Positions 7,643 through 14,962 are shown, numbered from the stretch's first letter. The stretch: DNA of 37,140 bases from Bradyrhizobium semiaridum (GCF_020329505.1 NZ_JAGKJJ010000040.1:1-37140), one strand, 5' to 3'. The notes: a model not told the origin generated them from the letters alone. Made by a program: numbers and translations.

Positions 7643-8051
7643 CTATTGTTCGCGTGGTCTTGGAAGTCGTTTGGGAACCGGCGACGCGCGCCGCGGCACC
7701 AAGGTCACGAATGGCTTCAGGATCTGCTGTTCGCAGGAGCAGCCGCCGAAGATGTCTTCGTGCGGCGTGCTGCCGTCCGAGCACGTGAAGGCGCTGCAGG
7801 GCGGAGGCGGCTTGCGGGTTTCACAGATGCATCCCACCCAGCCGCCGGCAACCGGCTGCCACGAGCAGAACCAGTTCTGCGGCGCGCAGGCCTTCGGCTT
7901 CGGACATGTGCAGCCGCTGCTGCCCGAAAACGGCGCGGCGCCGTCGCGGGAAGTTGGCCTCACAAAATTCATCGGCCCGCGCGGCATCCGCGAAAGCCAG
8001 CAGGCCGATCACCATCGCGAACAGAATCGTCGCAATCGAACGTACACGCAT
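7643..8051 (-). pseudogene. Cys-rich secreted protein, frameshifted
   Basis: Two minus-strand frames make one sensible protein. From 8051, an ATG with AGAAGAG upstream starts a clean signal peptide (MRVRSIATILFAMVIGLLAF, cleavage after ADAARA) and continues DEFCEANFP. The frame then degenerates into Arg-rich shadow, while the neighbouring frame gives a Cys-rich domain (GSSGCTCPKPKACAP, WVGCICE, CSAFTCSDG, GGCSCEQQ) ending at 7643. Joining them needs one extra base at the C-run on the minus strand near 7948-7950. About ten cysteines suggest an exported, disulfide-stabilised protein of about 136 residues. Either the gene is broken or the base was missed in sequencing. The family is not recognised. 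Confidence 0.65.
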
Positions 8052-8180
8052 GAATATATCTCTCTTCTTAAATCGTGGTCAGATTGTATCGCGGTTTAAC
8101 GTGATCGGCCAGCCCGGAAATCGGCCGCGGCGCCCGGGCCGTGCGCGTCTCCGCCGCCGCGCGCGGGCTGTCGGATAGTC

Positions 8181-8212
8181 CCGAACGTCACGCGACAGGT
8201 GCCGAAAGTCAC
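8181..8212. repeat. 21-base-spaced direct repeat upstream of Myb-like gene
   Basis: CCGAACGTCAC (8181-8191) recurs as CCGAAAGTCAC (8202-8212), ten of eleven bases identical and exactly 21 bases apart, two helical turns. It lies 61-92 bases before the DNA-binding protein gene at 8273, a place where an operator could sit. There is no other gene in the gap at 8052-8272. Confidence 0.45.
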
Positions 8213-8272
8213 ATGGCAAATCAGCTTCGCCTGCGTATTCAGTTTTCCCGACTGCACAGGTGGTGAGGGGAA

Positions 8273-8650
8273 ATGGGGAGCATGCGGCGCTGGACCTCCG
8301 AGGAGGATGACAAGCTCAGGCAACTCGCCAGGGACGGCAAGAACGCCCTCGAGATCAGCAACGAATTGACCCGCAGCGCATCGGCGGTGCGGCGCCGCGC
8401 CGAAGTGCTGTCGGTCCCCATCATCGCAAAGGCCTATCGCGCGCGGCCCTCGCACGTTGCGACCCATCTCGAACGGGTGGGGATCGACGCGATCAACAAC
8501 CGCCGCCCGTTTCCGGCGGGCGTCGGCCCGAGCACCATCGCCGGCATGATCGAGAAGGGCTGGATCGTCCCGGACGGAACGACGGGTCGGCGATATCGCG
8601 TCACGGACGCCGGCGCCGAGGCGGTGCGGCGGAAGATTCCGAGCAGCTGA
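8273..8650 (+). CDS. Myb/SANT-like helix-turn-helix protein
   Basis: The 125-aa protein opens with RRWTSEEDDKLRQLARDGKN and continues ALEISNELTRSASAVRRRAEVL, the tryptophan-acidic start and three-helix pattern of Myb/SANT-like and GcrA-like DNA-binding domains (about residues 4-48). The C-terminal half (GMIEKGWIVPDGTTGRRYRVTDAGAEAVRRK) looks like a small winged-helix end. DNA binding is therefore likely, but the target and regulon are unknown. Both the ATG at 8273 (GAGGGGA upstream) and the ATG at 8282 (GGGGAGC upstream) are possible starts. A direct repeat upstream may be its own operator. Confidence 0.75.
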   Translation: MGSMRRWTSEEDDKLRQLARDGKNALEISNELTRSASAVRRRAEVLSVPIIAKAYRARPSHVATHLERVGIDAINNRRPFPAGVGPSTIAGMIEKGWIVPDGTTGRRYRVTDAGAEAVRRKIPSS

Positions 8651-8728
8651 CCGGCGCAGCCGGCGGCCCGGATGAAAAACCTCGGGCCTCGGGCCCGAGG
8701 TTGCGCTCTCGCCAATCGCGGGCGGCTG

Positions 8729-9640
8729 CTATTGCTGACCGAGATCCGAAGTTGCGCCGCCGGCGGGCGTGATCGGGCCTGACGTCGGGGTATTGGTCCG
8801 GTTGTTGCCGAAGGAGATCACGCTTCCGGCAGAGTTGTTGATCGAGGTCGTGTTGAACACGATGTCGTTGTTCGCCAGCCTCGTGATGCCGCTCGACGTG
8901 TTGAGCACGCCGGTTCCGTTGCTGGAGATCGCATTGCCGCTTGCGACAATGTTGGCCCCCTCATTGTCGATCCCGGCATTGGTGTTGTTCGAGAGATCCG
9001 AGCCCTTGATCGTGACGAAGGCGTTCGGACCGGTAGCGACGCCGTGCCCGTTGTTCAGCAAGCGCACATTGCTGATCAGCACCTTGACGGCGGCTCCGGT
9101 CGCAATTCCGATGCCGGCGATCGCGTTGTTGCGCGACACCGTATCGGTGATTGCGAGCGTGCCGCCGTTGGCCCGCGTGTCGGCGATACCCTGCTGCGAG
9201 AACCCGAACACTCTCACGTTCTCGATCGTGACGGTGCCGGCGGCGAGGATGTTGATCCCCCTGATACCGGGGGTCGTGCCCGCGCCGTTGATGCTGAGAC
9301 CGCGCAAGACGATCTTGTCGCTCGTGCCGGCGTTGACGTAGATGCCGTTGGTCGCGGAGGCCAGGATCGAGGCGGGGATTTCCTGGCAATCGATGGTGAT
9401 CGACTTGGTGATCGTGACGGCGCCGAAGCCGCCCGGATCGATGCAGTTGATCTCGCCGCCCGCCGCGGTCTTCGAGATGGCGCCGGCGAACGTCTTGCAG
9501 GGCGCGGTGCGGCTGCAAGGATTGACGTCATCGCCGACACCGGAGACCCAGGTCCTGGTCGCCTGGGCGTAAGCCGTATCGGCTGCGAATGCGAGGGTGA
9601 GAAGTCCTAGAATAACAGCAAATGAAAAAGTACGTCGCAC
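8729..9640 (-). CDS. Secreted right-handed beta-helix repeat protein
   Basis: A 303-aa exported protein. The start is set at a GTG (9640) because GGAGG lies six bases upstream, giving a compact signal peptide (MRRTFSFAVILGLLTLAFA...TAYAQA). The mature part has many short repeats of the pattern turn-Ile-x-Ile/Val-x-N with NGIYV, GIRGINI, GVATGPNAF and NAGIDNEGANIV, as in parallel beta-helix proteins related to pectate lyase or surface adhesins. A conserved-looking N-terminal segment TWVSGVGDDVNPCSRTAPC carries a Cys pair and is typical of a family widespread in Rhizobiales. No polysaccharide-lyase catalytic residues are evident. An ATG 13 codons upstream is a less likely start. Confidence 0.85.
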   Translation of the reverse strand: MRRTFSFAVILGLLTLAFAADTAYAQATRTWVSGVGDDVNPCSRTAPCKTFAGAISKTAAGGEINCIDPGGFGAVTITKSITIDCQEIPASILASATNGIYVNAGTSDKIVLRGLSINGAGTTPGIRGINILAAGTVTIENVRVFGFSQQGIADTRANGGTLAITDTVSRNNAIAGIGIATGAAVKVLISNVRLLNNGHGVATGPNAFVTIKGSDLSNNTNAGIDNEGANIVASGNAISSNGTGVLNTSSGITRLANNDIVFNTTSINNSAGSVISFGNNRTNTPTSGPITPAGGATSDLGQQ

Positions 9641-9886
9641 AGTCAACCTCCATGTTAATGCGCGCGACCCATCAGCCATGTCGGCGCGCGCAAGACAACG
9701 AGTTTTGTCCGGTGACTAACAACCGCGATGGTCGGCAGCTTCTCATTCCGCGCGCGAATCGTAGCCCGACTGGGCGAAGTGCACGGCCGAGTGAACAGGA
9801 TGCCCGCATTCGTACGGGCATCTTGCACGTCCTGCGTGAAACCGAACGGCGGACTCGCTTGTACCGGCCTGCGGTGTTGGCCACGA

Positions 9887-10045
9887 TTCGGCCTGACGCC
9901 CTATGCGGCCGGGCAGTTCACCACCTTCGACCTGCCGGCCTATGCCGAACAGGCCCTGGTCGGCTCGGGCGCGTTCGCGCTGAATTATGATGCGAAGAGC
10001 ATCACCGGGACGCGCAGCGACGCCATCGTGCGCTACGCATGGTGA
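9887..10045 (+). pseudogene. Remnant of autotransporter beta-barrel domain
   Basis: In the gap at 9641-10082 one frame reads FGLTPYAAGQFTTFDLPAYA followed by EQALVGSGAFALNYDAKSITGTRS before a TGA at 10043-10045. That is the stereotyped strand-loop-strand piece of autotransporter barrels (LTPYAA-Q-T-F-LP-Y-E...FAL-Y-AKS-T-TR-ELG). The upstream 150 bases do not read as passenger or barrel, and the conserved LGLR continuation is lost. About 50 of some 270 barrel residues remain, so this is a decayed fragment. A separate hairpin (GATGCCCG/CGGGCATC, 9799-9822) lies in the same gap. Confidence 0.65.
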
Positions 10046-10082
10046 GGGCGGGCAAGGGCGGATCTGGAGCAACCCTGCGAAG

Positions 10083-10322
10083 CTATCCCGACTTCTTGCC
10101 GACCACCCACCTGACGATCGGCCACCCCACGACGAAAGCCGATGCGACGATTCCGACCATTCTTGCGAAGACCTCGCCGGGATCCTGGTCGTAAAAGAAC
10201 GGCCGCCTGTCGTAGAAGATGAACACAAGGATGACGCTCATCGCGCAGCAAAGCGCCGTGAGCAGGCGGGAGACCTGTCCCTCCAGATGCGCCACGCGCT
10301 CGGCGAGCTGGTCATTGTCCAC
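10083..10322 (-). CDS. Small two-TM membrane protein
   Basis: A 79-aa protein starting at a GTG (10322) with GGGAGG six bases upstream. The N-terminus (MDNDQLAERVAHLEGQVSRL) is a short amphipathic or coiled-coil stretch, followed by two hydrophobic segments at about residues 22-38 and 52-72 separated by RRPFFYDQDPGEVFAR. No family is recognised. The predicted hairpin in the inner membrane with a cytoplasmic coiled coil is inferred from hydropathy by eye. It stands alone. Confidence 0.7.
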   Translation of the reverse strand: MDNDQLAERVAHLEGQVSRLLTALCCAMSVILVFIFYDRRPFFYDQDPGEVFARMVGIVASAFVVGWPIVRWVVGKKSG

Positions 10323-10899
10323 CGTTCACCTCCCTTGGTCGCTCCCTCGCTCACCACGCACCACGTCGGGGCCCCTGTTGACTAGACCGGGGTTCCACGG
10401 ACATCGCAGCTTGCAGATCGGGGCCGTCGTCGCCAGCCGCCGCGGCACAACAGAAAAGACCTCAGCGCGGGGAAAAGCGCTGAGGCCAAGTCTACACTTT
10501 GGTCGTCGGACGCCGCGTCAACGGCGCCTTGCGGCGCAACGTGATGCCCCGCATGCGCAGGGTTAACGCGCGCAAGCACGATGACAACATCGCGCTTTGC
10601 AACTCTCATGTGCCTGACTTCGCAGGCGTTATAGCCCGTTTGGGTGATGCACCTGCGAAATTTCCGAAGCTAGAATCGTCGCCGCCAGGAGCATGAGGGC
10701 AGGGGCCCTCGACGGACATTGCACGGTCCGTCTCCTGGCGGTGCGGCCAAAGCCAGAGCCGTCCGGGGCTGCCGGGCGGCTTTGTAGTTTGATGCGACGC
10801 CGCTGCTCGCGAGACACGCAGATCGCGATAACGCCGAGCAGTGGCAGAGATGACGGGGACGAATCTGAACGGCGACCAGAACGATCGCCCGCCATTCAT
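10323..10899. other. 577-base gap: no confident gene, one strong hairpin
   Basis: Several short reading frames cross this stretch on both strands but none has a convincing start and composition. The notable content is the hairpin at 10460-10485 and, upstream of it on the minus strand, a possible short transcript. A minus-strand ATG at 10609 opens MRVAKRDVVIVLARVNPAHA, but its frame runs straight through the hairpin, which argues against it being a full-length gene. Confidence 0.5.
10460..10485 (-). terminator. Intrinsic terminator, possibly of a small RNA
   Basis: CCTCAGCGC and GCGCTGAGG form a perfect nine-pair stem with an eight-base loop. Read on the minus strand the stem is followed by TCTTTTCTGTTG, a T-rich tail, so it is a good rho-independent terminator. 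No complete protein gene ends just before it on that strand; tRNA-Arg ends more than 400 bases upstream. It therefore most simply ends an unannotated short transcript. Confidence 0.6.
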
Positions 10900-10976
10900 T
10901 GGCGCGCTCGGAGAGATTCGAACTCCCGACCCTCGGAATCGAAATCCGATGCTCTATCCAGCTGAGCTACGAGCGC
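10900..10976 (-). tRNA. tRNA-Arg (anticodon TCG)
   Basis: On the minus strand a 77-base cloverleaf begins GCGCTCG and ends CGAGCGC-G-CCA, giving a perfect seven-pair acceptor stem and an encoded CCA. The D-arm reads TAGCTCAGCTGGATAGAGCA. The anticodon arm is TCGGA-TTTCGAT-TCCGA, so the anticodon is TCG, reading CGA arginine codons. The T-arm has the standard TTCGAAT loop. The Arg tRNA lies alone, with no adjacent integrase or direct repeat of its 3' end visible in this window. Confidence 0.96.
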
Positions 10977-11059
10977 GTTGAGGGGTCGATATCAGACTTG
11001 GCAAGGGAGGGCCAGCAGGCGCGGCGCATCTCCGCGCATGCCGGCCGGCGTCGCGCGCC

Positions 11060-11341
11060 TCAGTAGCAGGGGTGGCGGCGGCGGTCCTGGCCGATATAGG
11101 CGGCCGCGCTCTGGTAGCATTTGTTGGTCGAGGGGCCGTCGTAATAGGCGAAGGTGCCCGGCGCCGGGCCGGGGCCGTAATTATGCAGATAGCTGATGTG
11201 GTAGGGCAGGCCCCAATGGGCGTGGCGGTGGTGATGCCGGTGGTGGCGCGGATGGACGGAGAGGTCGGCTGCGACCGCCGGGGCGGCCAGCAGGGCCGCG
11301 GCGGCCAGGGCGAATGCGGCGAAAATGTTGGTCTTGGTCAT
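11060..11341 (-). CDS. Small secreted His-rich protein
   Basis: A 93-aa protein with a strong signal peptide (MTKTNIFAAFALAAAALLAA, cleavage after AVAA). The mature protein opens with a histidine cluster (HPRHHRHHHRHAHW, about residues 30-43), followed by a Tyr/Pro/Gly-rich segment and two cysteines near the end (NKCYQSAA, RRRHPCY). Metal binding by the cluster is plausible but unproven. GGAGG precedes the ATG at 11341; longer readings into the divergent gene are rejected. It is divergent from the ClpP-like protein at 11562, with 220 bases between them that contain no clear operator. Confidence 0.8.
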   Translation of the reverse strand: MTKTNIFAAFALAAAALLAAPAVAADLSVHPRHHRHHHRHAHWGLPYHISYLHNYGPGPAPGTFAYYDGPSTNKCYQSAAAYIGQDRRRHPCY

Positions 11342-11561
11342 TGGCGGCCTCCGGACATCACGCTGGAATCGGCATTCTCGCCGGTCCTTGTGTCCATTTA
11401 ACCCGGAATCGGGCGAAAAGCTGCGGAAAATCGGCCACAGCGCGCCAAATTTTGCCTTTTTGCGGATGCTTAACGGATTGCCAACACAGTCCGGCCAGAG
11501 TCTTGCGGTCAGGTCCGCTCCGGGCCGACCTTCCCTCGGCGCTTGGGTTTCGAACGGGTTC

Positions 11562-12014
11562 ATGCGCATCACGCCCCTTGCTTTGCTGCTGGTTGTCGGC
11601 TCGCTCCTGGCGGTCACGCCCGCGCGCGCGGTGCTGCACATCACGCGCGACCATGGCGGCTATGTCGAGGAGTACAAGGCGAAGTACAAGCAGATCCGCG
11701 AGCGCGGCGAGCGCGTCGTCATCGATGGCATCTGCAACTCGGCCTGCACGCTGGTGTTCGGCATCGTGCCGATGAACAAGATTTGCGTCACGCCGCGCGC
11801 CAGCCTCGGCTTCCACCAGGCCTATTACGACAAGGCCTTCACCTTCGGCATCAAGGTCACCAGCATGGAGGGCACCTCCGACCTGATGTCGTATTATCCG
11901 AGCAGCGTGAAGGACTGGATTCGCCGCAACGGCGGGCTCACCACCGAAATGAAGAAGATCAAGAACGGGACCGAGCTCTGGAAGATCGTCGATCCCTGTC
12001 CGGACGAGTGGTAG
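11562..12014 (+). CDS. Periplasmic protein with ClpP/crotonase-like motif
   Basis: The 150-aa product has a signal peptide (MRITPLALLLVVGSLLAVTP, cleavage after ARA). The segment VVIDGICNSACTLVFGIVP followed by ICVTPRASLGFHQAYYD matches the layout of exported ClpP-fold proteins, in which a Ser in a S-A-C turn and a His in GFH are the candidate catalytic pair (Ser60 and His85 here). The C-terminal part includes YYPSSVKDWIRRNGGLTTEM. Compared with full ClpP-fold proteins it is short. Function and whether it is an active hydrolase are unknown. The ATG at 11562 is chosen for the signal peptide; the ribosome site is weak. Confidence 0.75.
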   Translation: MRITPLALLLVVGSLLAVTPARAVLHITRDHGGYVEEYKAKYKQIRERGERVVIDGICNSACTLVFGIVPMNKICVTPRASLGFHQAYYDKAFTFGIKVTSMEGTSDLMSYYPSSVKDWIRRNGGLTTEMKKIKNGTELWKIVDPCPDEW

Positions 12015-12121
12015 GGCGATCAAGCCGGAGCGACTATCTCGATCGACGCGTTAGCCTCACGCGAACCGGGGTCGCCTGCAAATTTCGGAATAATGAAAAA
12101 ATACCACTGAGTTGCCCGACA

Positions 12122-12143
12122 CGTCAAGTCGCTTTTTTTGACG
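12122..12143. terminator. T-rich dyad after ClpP-like gene
   Basis: CGTCAA and TTGACG flank a ten-base loop that contains a run of T. It lies in the AT-richer gap at 12015-12230 between the plus-strand ClpP-like gene and the end of the convergent antiporter gene, so it may serve as a terminator. The stem is only six pairs. Confidence 0.35.
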
Positions 12144-12230
12144 GGTTGGCGGCCGCCTGCTCCTTTGCATGGGGTTGTTTTCGCGGTTTTGGGATATGTC
12201 CCCCCGGCCGGGTCCCTTCAGCGCCAACTC

Positions 12231-14495
12231 TCACGTCTTCGGCCTGACCTCACCGTCGGACACCAGCAGCACCGAGGCCGTCGACTTGCCGAGCACGGCG
12301 GCGGCGACGCTGCCGAAATTCAAGGTATCGCCCTGGATGCGGTCGACGCCGAGCACCACGAGGTCGGCGCGGCTCGCGGCGATCTCCTGCAGGATCGCGA
12401 CGTCGGGCGCGGTATTGGCGCGCAGGCTCGTCGCGACGTTGACGTCGTAGCGGGCAGCGGTCGCCGCGATGTCCTTGAGAATCGCTTCCTCGCGCGCCAG
12501 CGACATGCTGGCGCTGCTGCGGCGGGCGCCCTTGTCGCGCGTGGTCGAGACGTAGACCACCTGCAGCGGCTCGCTGCCGAGCCGGGCCAGCGCGATCGCG
12601 ACCTCGGCGCCGCGTCGCGAGACGTTGCTGCCCGACACCGGCACCAGGATTTTCCGCGCCTGCGCGGTCGGCTCCGCGAGGTGGGCGCCCCTGGCGGCCG
12701 CGATCGCCAGCGGGCCGTCGAATCCGGAGGTGAGGTCGTCGATCGCCTTGTCAAAGCCGCCGTCGCGGTCCTCGACCCGCTCCATGCCGACCACGAGCAG
12801 GTCGAAACCCTTCCTGGCTTCCTCGGCGATCGCCTCCGCGATCGCCTTGTCCGGCGCACGGGTGATGACGTCGACCTTGCCGCCGCCGTCGCCATCGGCC
12901 TCGGCGCTGGCCTTCGCCGCCTTGATCACGGCGGTCTCGTGGCTTTGCTCGGCGCTGCGCTGCTGCTCCGCAAGCGCGGCATCCGCGCCGACATGCAGCA
13001 CCGTGATCGGCAGGCCGCGACCGCCGGCAAGCAGACCAGCGAGATGCGCCGCGAACTTGGCGTTACTGCTTTCGTCGACCGCGAGCAGCAGCCGCTCGAG
13101 ATTGGCGACGAAGCCGCGCTGCTCATATTCCTCGCGCGCCAGCCGCTCCTTCTCATCCTCGCCAAGCGGCAGCCTCGCCAGCGCCGCGCGCAGCATCGGC
13201 GGCATCGCCATCGTGGTCAGGATCGCCATGGTAACGATCATCGAGAACATGGTCTGGCTCAAGACGCCTATCGACAGGCCGATGGTGGCGATGATCACCT
13301 CGGTCGAGCCGCGTGCATTCATGCCGCTGGCCAGCGCGTAGGATTCCTGCCGCGTCAGCCCGCCGAGCGCGCCGCCGACGAAAGCGCCGCCGAACTTGCC
13401 GATGCTCGCGATCAGGATCAGCACCCCGGTCAGCAGCAACAGCGACGGATCCTTCAGCACCGTGAGATCGGCGCTCAGTCCGGCGAGGCCGAAGAACACC
13501 GGCATGAACAGGCTTGAGATCAGCCCGCGCAGCCGCTCATCGATCTGCCGGGTGAGAATCGGGGACTCGCCGACCAGGACGCCGGCGATGAAAGCGCCGA
13601 GCACGGTGTGCACGCCGATCAGATGCGTGATCATCGCCATCACGCTCATCAAGAGCAGGATCACGGTGATGACCGCCGCCGAGCTGACCAGATTGTCGTT
13701 GGCCCAGCGGATCAGGCGGAAGACCAGGTGCCGGCCGATCGTGAAGCTGACCGCGAGGAAGACCAGCGTGCCGAACAGCGCCTGCGCCACCGACACGAAA
13801 TCGAGCGTGCCGCGCGAAGCGAGGCTGAAGATCATGGCGATGATGATCCAGCCGATGGTGTCGTCGATGATCGCGGACGCCACGATGATCTGGCCGACAT
13901 TGCGCCGCATGAAGCTCATCTCGCGCACCACCACGGCGACGATCTTCACCGAGGAGATCGACAGCGCGGTGCCGAGGAACAGTGCCGCGATCAGCCGCGC
14001 TTCCGGATGCGGCAGCAGGCTTTGCGGCAGGAACTCGCCAAGCGCGAAGCCGCAGACGAATGGCACGGCGATTCCGGCGATCGAGATCGTCGTGGCGGCG
14101 CGGCCGACCTTGCGCACCAGCTTGAGGTCGGTCTCCATGCCGGTCAGCAACAGCAGCAAGAGGATGCCGAACTGCGCGATGCCGTCGAGCAGTGCCTTCT
14201 GCTCGCCTGACGGCGGAAAGATCGCGGCCTGCGCCGATGGCCACAGCCAGCCGAGCAGCGACGGGCCGAGCAACAGGCCGCCAAGCAACTCGCCGATCAC
14301 CGACGGCTGGCCGGCGCGCTGCATCAATTCACCAAGCCCGCGGCCGACCACGATCAGCAAGGCGATCTGCGCGAGCAGGATGAACTCGGACGGCTTTGCC
14401 GCCTTGCCGCTTTCGGCACCGGCGGCCGTGACAGTCGCGAGCAAAACGATCACCGCCCAGATCGACGGTCGAAGCCGCCCCCAGCGGATCACCAT
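12231..14495 (-). CDS. CPA2 cation/proton antiporter with C-terminal stress-like domains
   Basis: A 754-aa protein with a signal-like N-terminus, then about twelve membrane segments (about residues 40-420) of the CPA2/Kef type. Recognisable pieces are IGELLGGLLLGPSLLGW, FGILLLLLLTGMETDL, ASAIIDDTIGWIIIAM (the paired acidic motif), LGAFIAGVLVGESP and GMNARGSTEVIIATIGL. After the membrane part comes a soluble region with two universal-stress-like halves (FVANLERLLLAVDES... and KILVPVSGSNVSRRGAEVAI...GDTLNFGSVAAAVL). Such proteins exchange K+ or Na+ for protons; the soluble part is likely regulatory and nucleotide-binding. The ATG at 14495 has GGAG five bases upstream. Confidence 0.9.
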   Translation of the reverse strand: MVIRWGRLRPSIWAVIVLLATVTAAGAESGKAAKPSEFILLAQIALLIVVGRGLGELMQRAGQPSVIGELLGGLLLGPSLLGWLWPSAQAAIFPPSGEQKALLDGIAQFGILLLLLLTGMETDLKLVRKVGRAATTISIAGIAVPFVCGFALGEFLPQSLLPHPEARLIAALFLGTALSISSVKIVAVVVREMSFMRRNVGQIIVASAIIDDTIGWIIIAMIFSLASRGTLDFVSVAQALFGTLVFLAVSFTIGRHLVFRLIRWANDNLVSSAAVITVILLLMSVMAMITHLIGVHTVLGAFIAGVLVGESPILTRQIDERLRGLISSLFMPVFFGLAGLSADLTVLKDPSLLLLTGVLILIASIGKFGGAFVGGALGGLTRQESYALASGMNARGSTEVIIATIGLSIGVLSQTMFSMIVTMAILTTMAMPPMLRAALARLPLGEDEKERLAREEYEQRGFVANLERLLLAVDESSNAKFAAHLAGLLAGGRGLPITVLHVGADAALAEQQRSAEQSHETAVIKAAKASAEADGDGGGKVDVITRAPDKAIAEAIAEEARKGFDLLVVGMERVEDRDGGFDKAIDDLTSGFDGPLAIAAARGAHLAEPTAQARKILVPVSGSNVSRRGAEVAIALARLGSEPLQVVYVSTTRDKGARRSSASMSLAREEAILKDIAATAARYDVNVATSLRANTAPDVAILQEIAASRADLVVLGVDRIQGDTLNFGSVAAAVLGKSTASVLLVSDGEVRPKT

Positions 14496-14624
14496 TGCCA
14501 CTCCGGTTGCTCGTCACGGCGGGCCGCGCGGCCCGCTCCCGGCCATGTCAACGCCGGGGTTCCGCAAGCGATCCATCCGCGGATGGATGGGCGCGTTGCC
14601 GCAGTTGGGATGAGACTTACGATT

Positions 14625-14649
14625 GGAACCGGGCTTCGATCGCGCCGTT
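14625..14649 (+). promoter_or_regulatory. EcfG-type general stress promoter
   Basis: GGAAC (14625-14629), a 16-base spacer and CGTT (14646-14649) match the consensus for the alphaproteobacterial general-stress sigma factor EcfG exactly. A start point near 14656 would give a leader of about 60 bases to the small membrane protein at 14716. Confidence 0.75.
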
Positions 14650-14715
14650 TCATCATCGGAATCGCTCCACACTAACGAGTCAGCTGAAGGCTTGCTCGCA
14701 AGCATGGAGGCCACG

Positions 14716-14838
14716 ATGGCGACCAGAACCAATCTGTCCAAGGCCGAACTTGCGCGAAGCGTCGCCGGTGCCGCATCGGCACTCGTGCTGACCGGGGCGG
14801 CCGTGTTCGCAGTCGCCCATCATCTGAGCGGCGGCTAA
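14716..14838 (+). CDS. 40-aa single-TM protein, predicted stress-induced
   Basis: A very small protein with a charged N-terminus (MATRTNLSKAELARSVAGAA) followed by a hydrophobic segment (about residues 16-35) and ending AHHLSGG. GGAGG lies five bases before the ATG at 14716, which is why this start is preferred over in-frame ATGs further upstream. A perfect EcfG promoter stands 67 bases before it, and a repeat with a hairpin follows immediately. No homologue is recognised by eye. An inner-membrane stress peptide is the best guess. Confidence 0.7.
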   Translation: MATRTNLSKAELARSVAGAASALVLTGAAVFAVAHHLSGG

Positions 14839-14839
14839 A

Positions 14840-14936
14840 GCATGATCCGGAAAAGTGCGAAGCGGTTTCCTGAAAAGATCATGCTCAACAAAGAGCCAAA
14901 GCGCGATGACGATTCGATCAAATTTCATCGCGCTTT
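14840..14936. repeat. Two-part palindromic repeat (GCATGATC element)
   Basis: The first part is bounded by GCATGATC (14840-14847) and GATCATGC (14877-14884). The second part is a perfect 12-pair dyad, AAAGCGCGATGA (14898-14909) with TCATCGCGCTTT (14925-14936). The whole layout is one I associate with a repeat found many times in Bradyrhizobium chromosomes. Here it also separates a plus-strand gene from a convergent operon end, so it can double as a bidirectional terminator. A partial copy is at 3331-3370. Confidence 0.7.
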
Positions 14937-14962
14937 AGGGTGTGCTTGCCCGATCTTGGTTC

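Noticed and set aside
9799..9822. GATGCCCG/CGGGCATC hairpin as a terminator
   Set aside because: It lies more than 150 bases upstream of the beta-helix gene start and ends no gene; left as a feature of the decayed region.
10382..10609. Minus-strand 75-aa frame
   Set aside because: It passes straight through a perfect terminator hairpin and its second half looks like shadow; kept only as part of the small-transcript idea.
10693..10965. Plus-strand small frame running over the tRNA
   Set aside because: It reads RRDSNSRPSESKSDALSS across the tRNA-Arg, the well-known artefact of translating tRNA antisense.
10900..10976. tRNA-Arg as an integration site of a genomic island
   Set aside because: No integrase, no repeat of the tRNA 3' end and no marked composition break were seen on either side in this window.
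12138..13517. Long plus-strand reading frame opposite the antiporter
   Set aside because: Shadow of the USP-like part of the antiporter; no ribosome site or recognisable domain.
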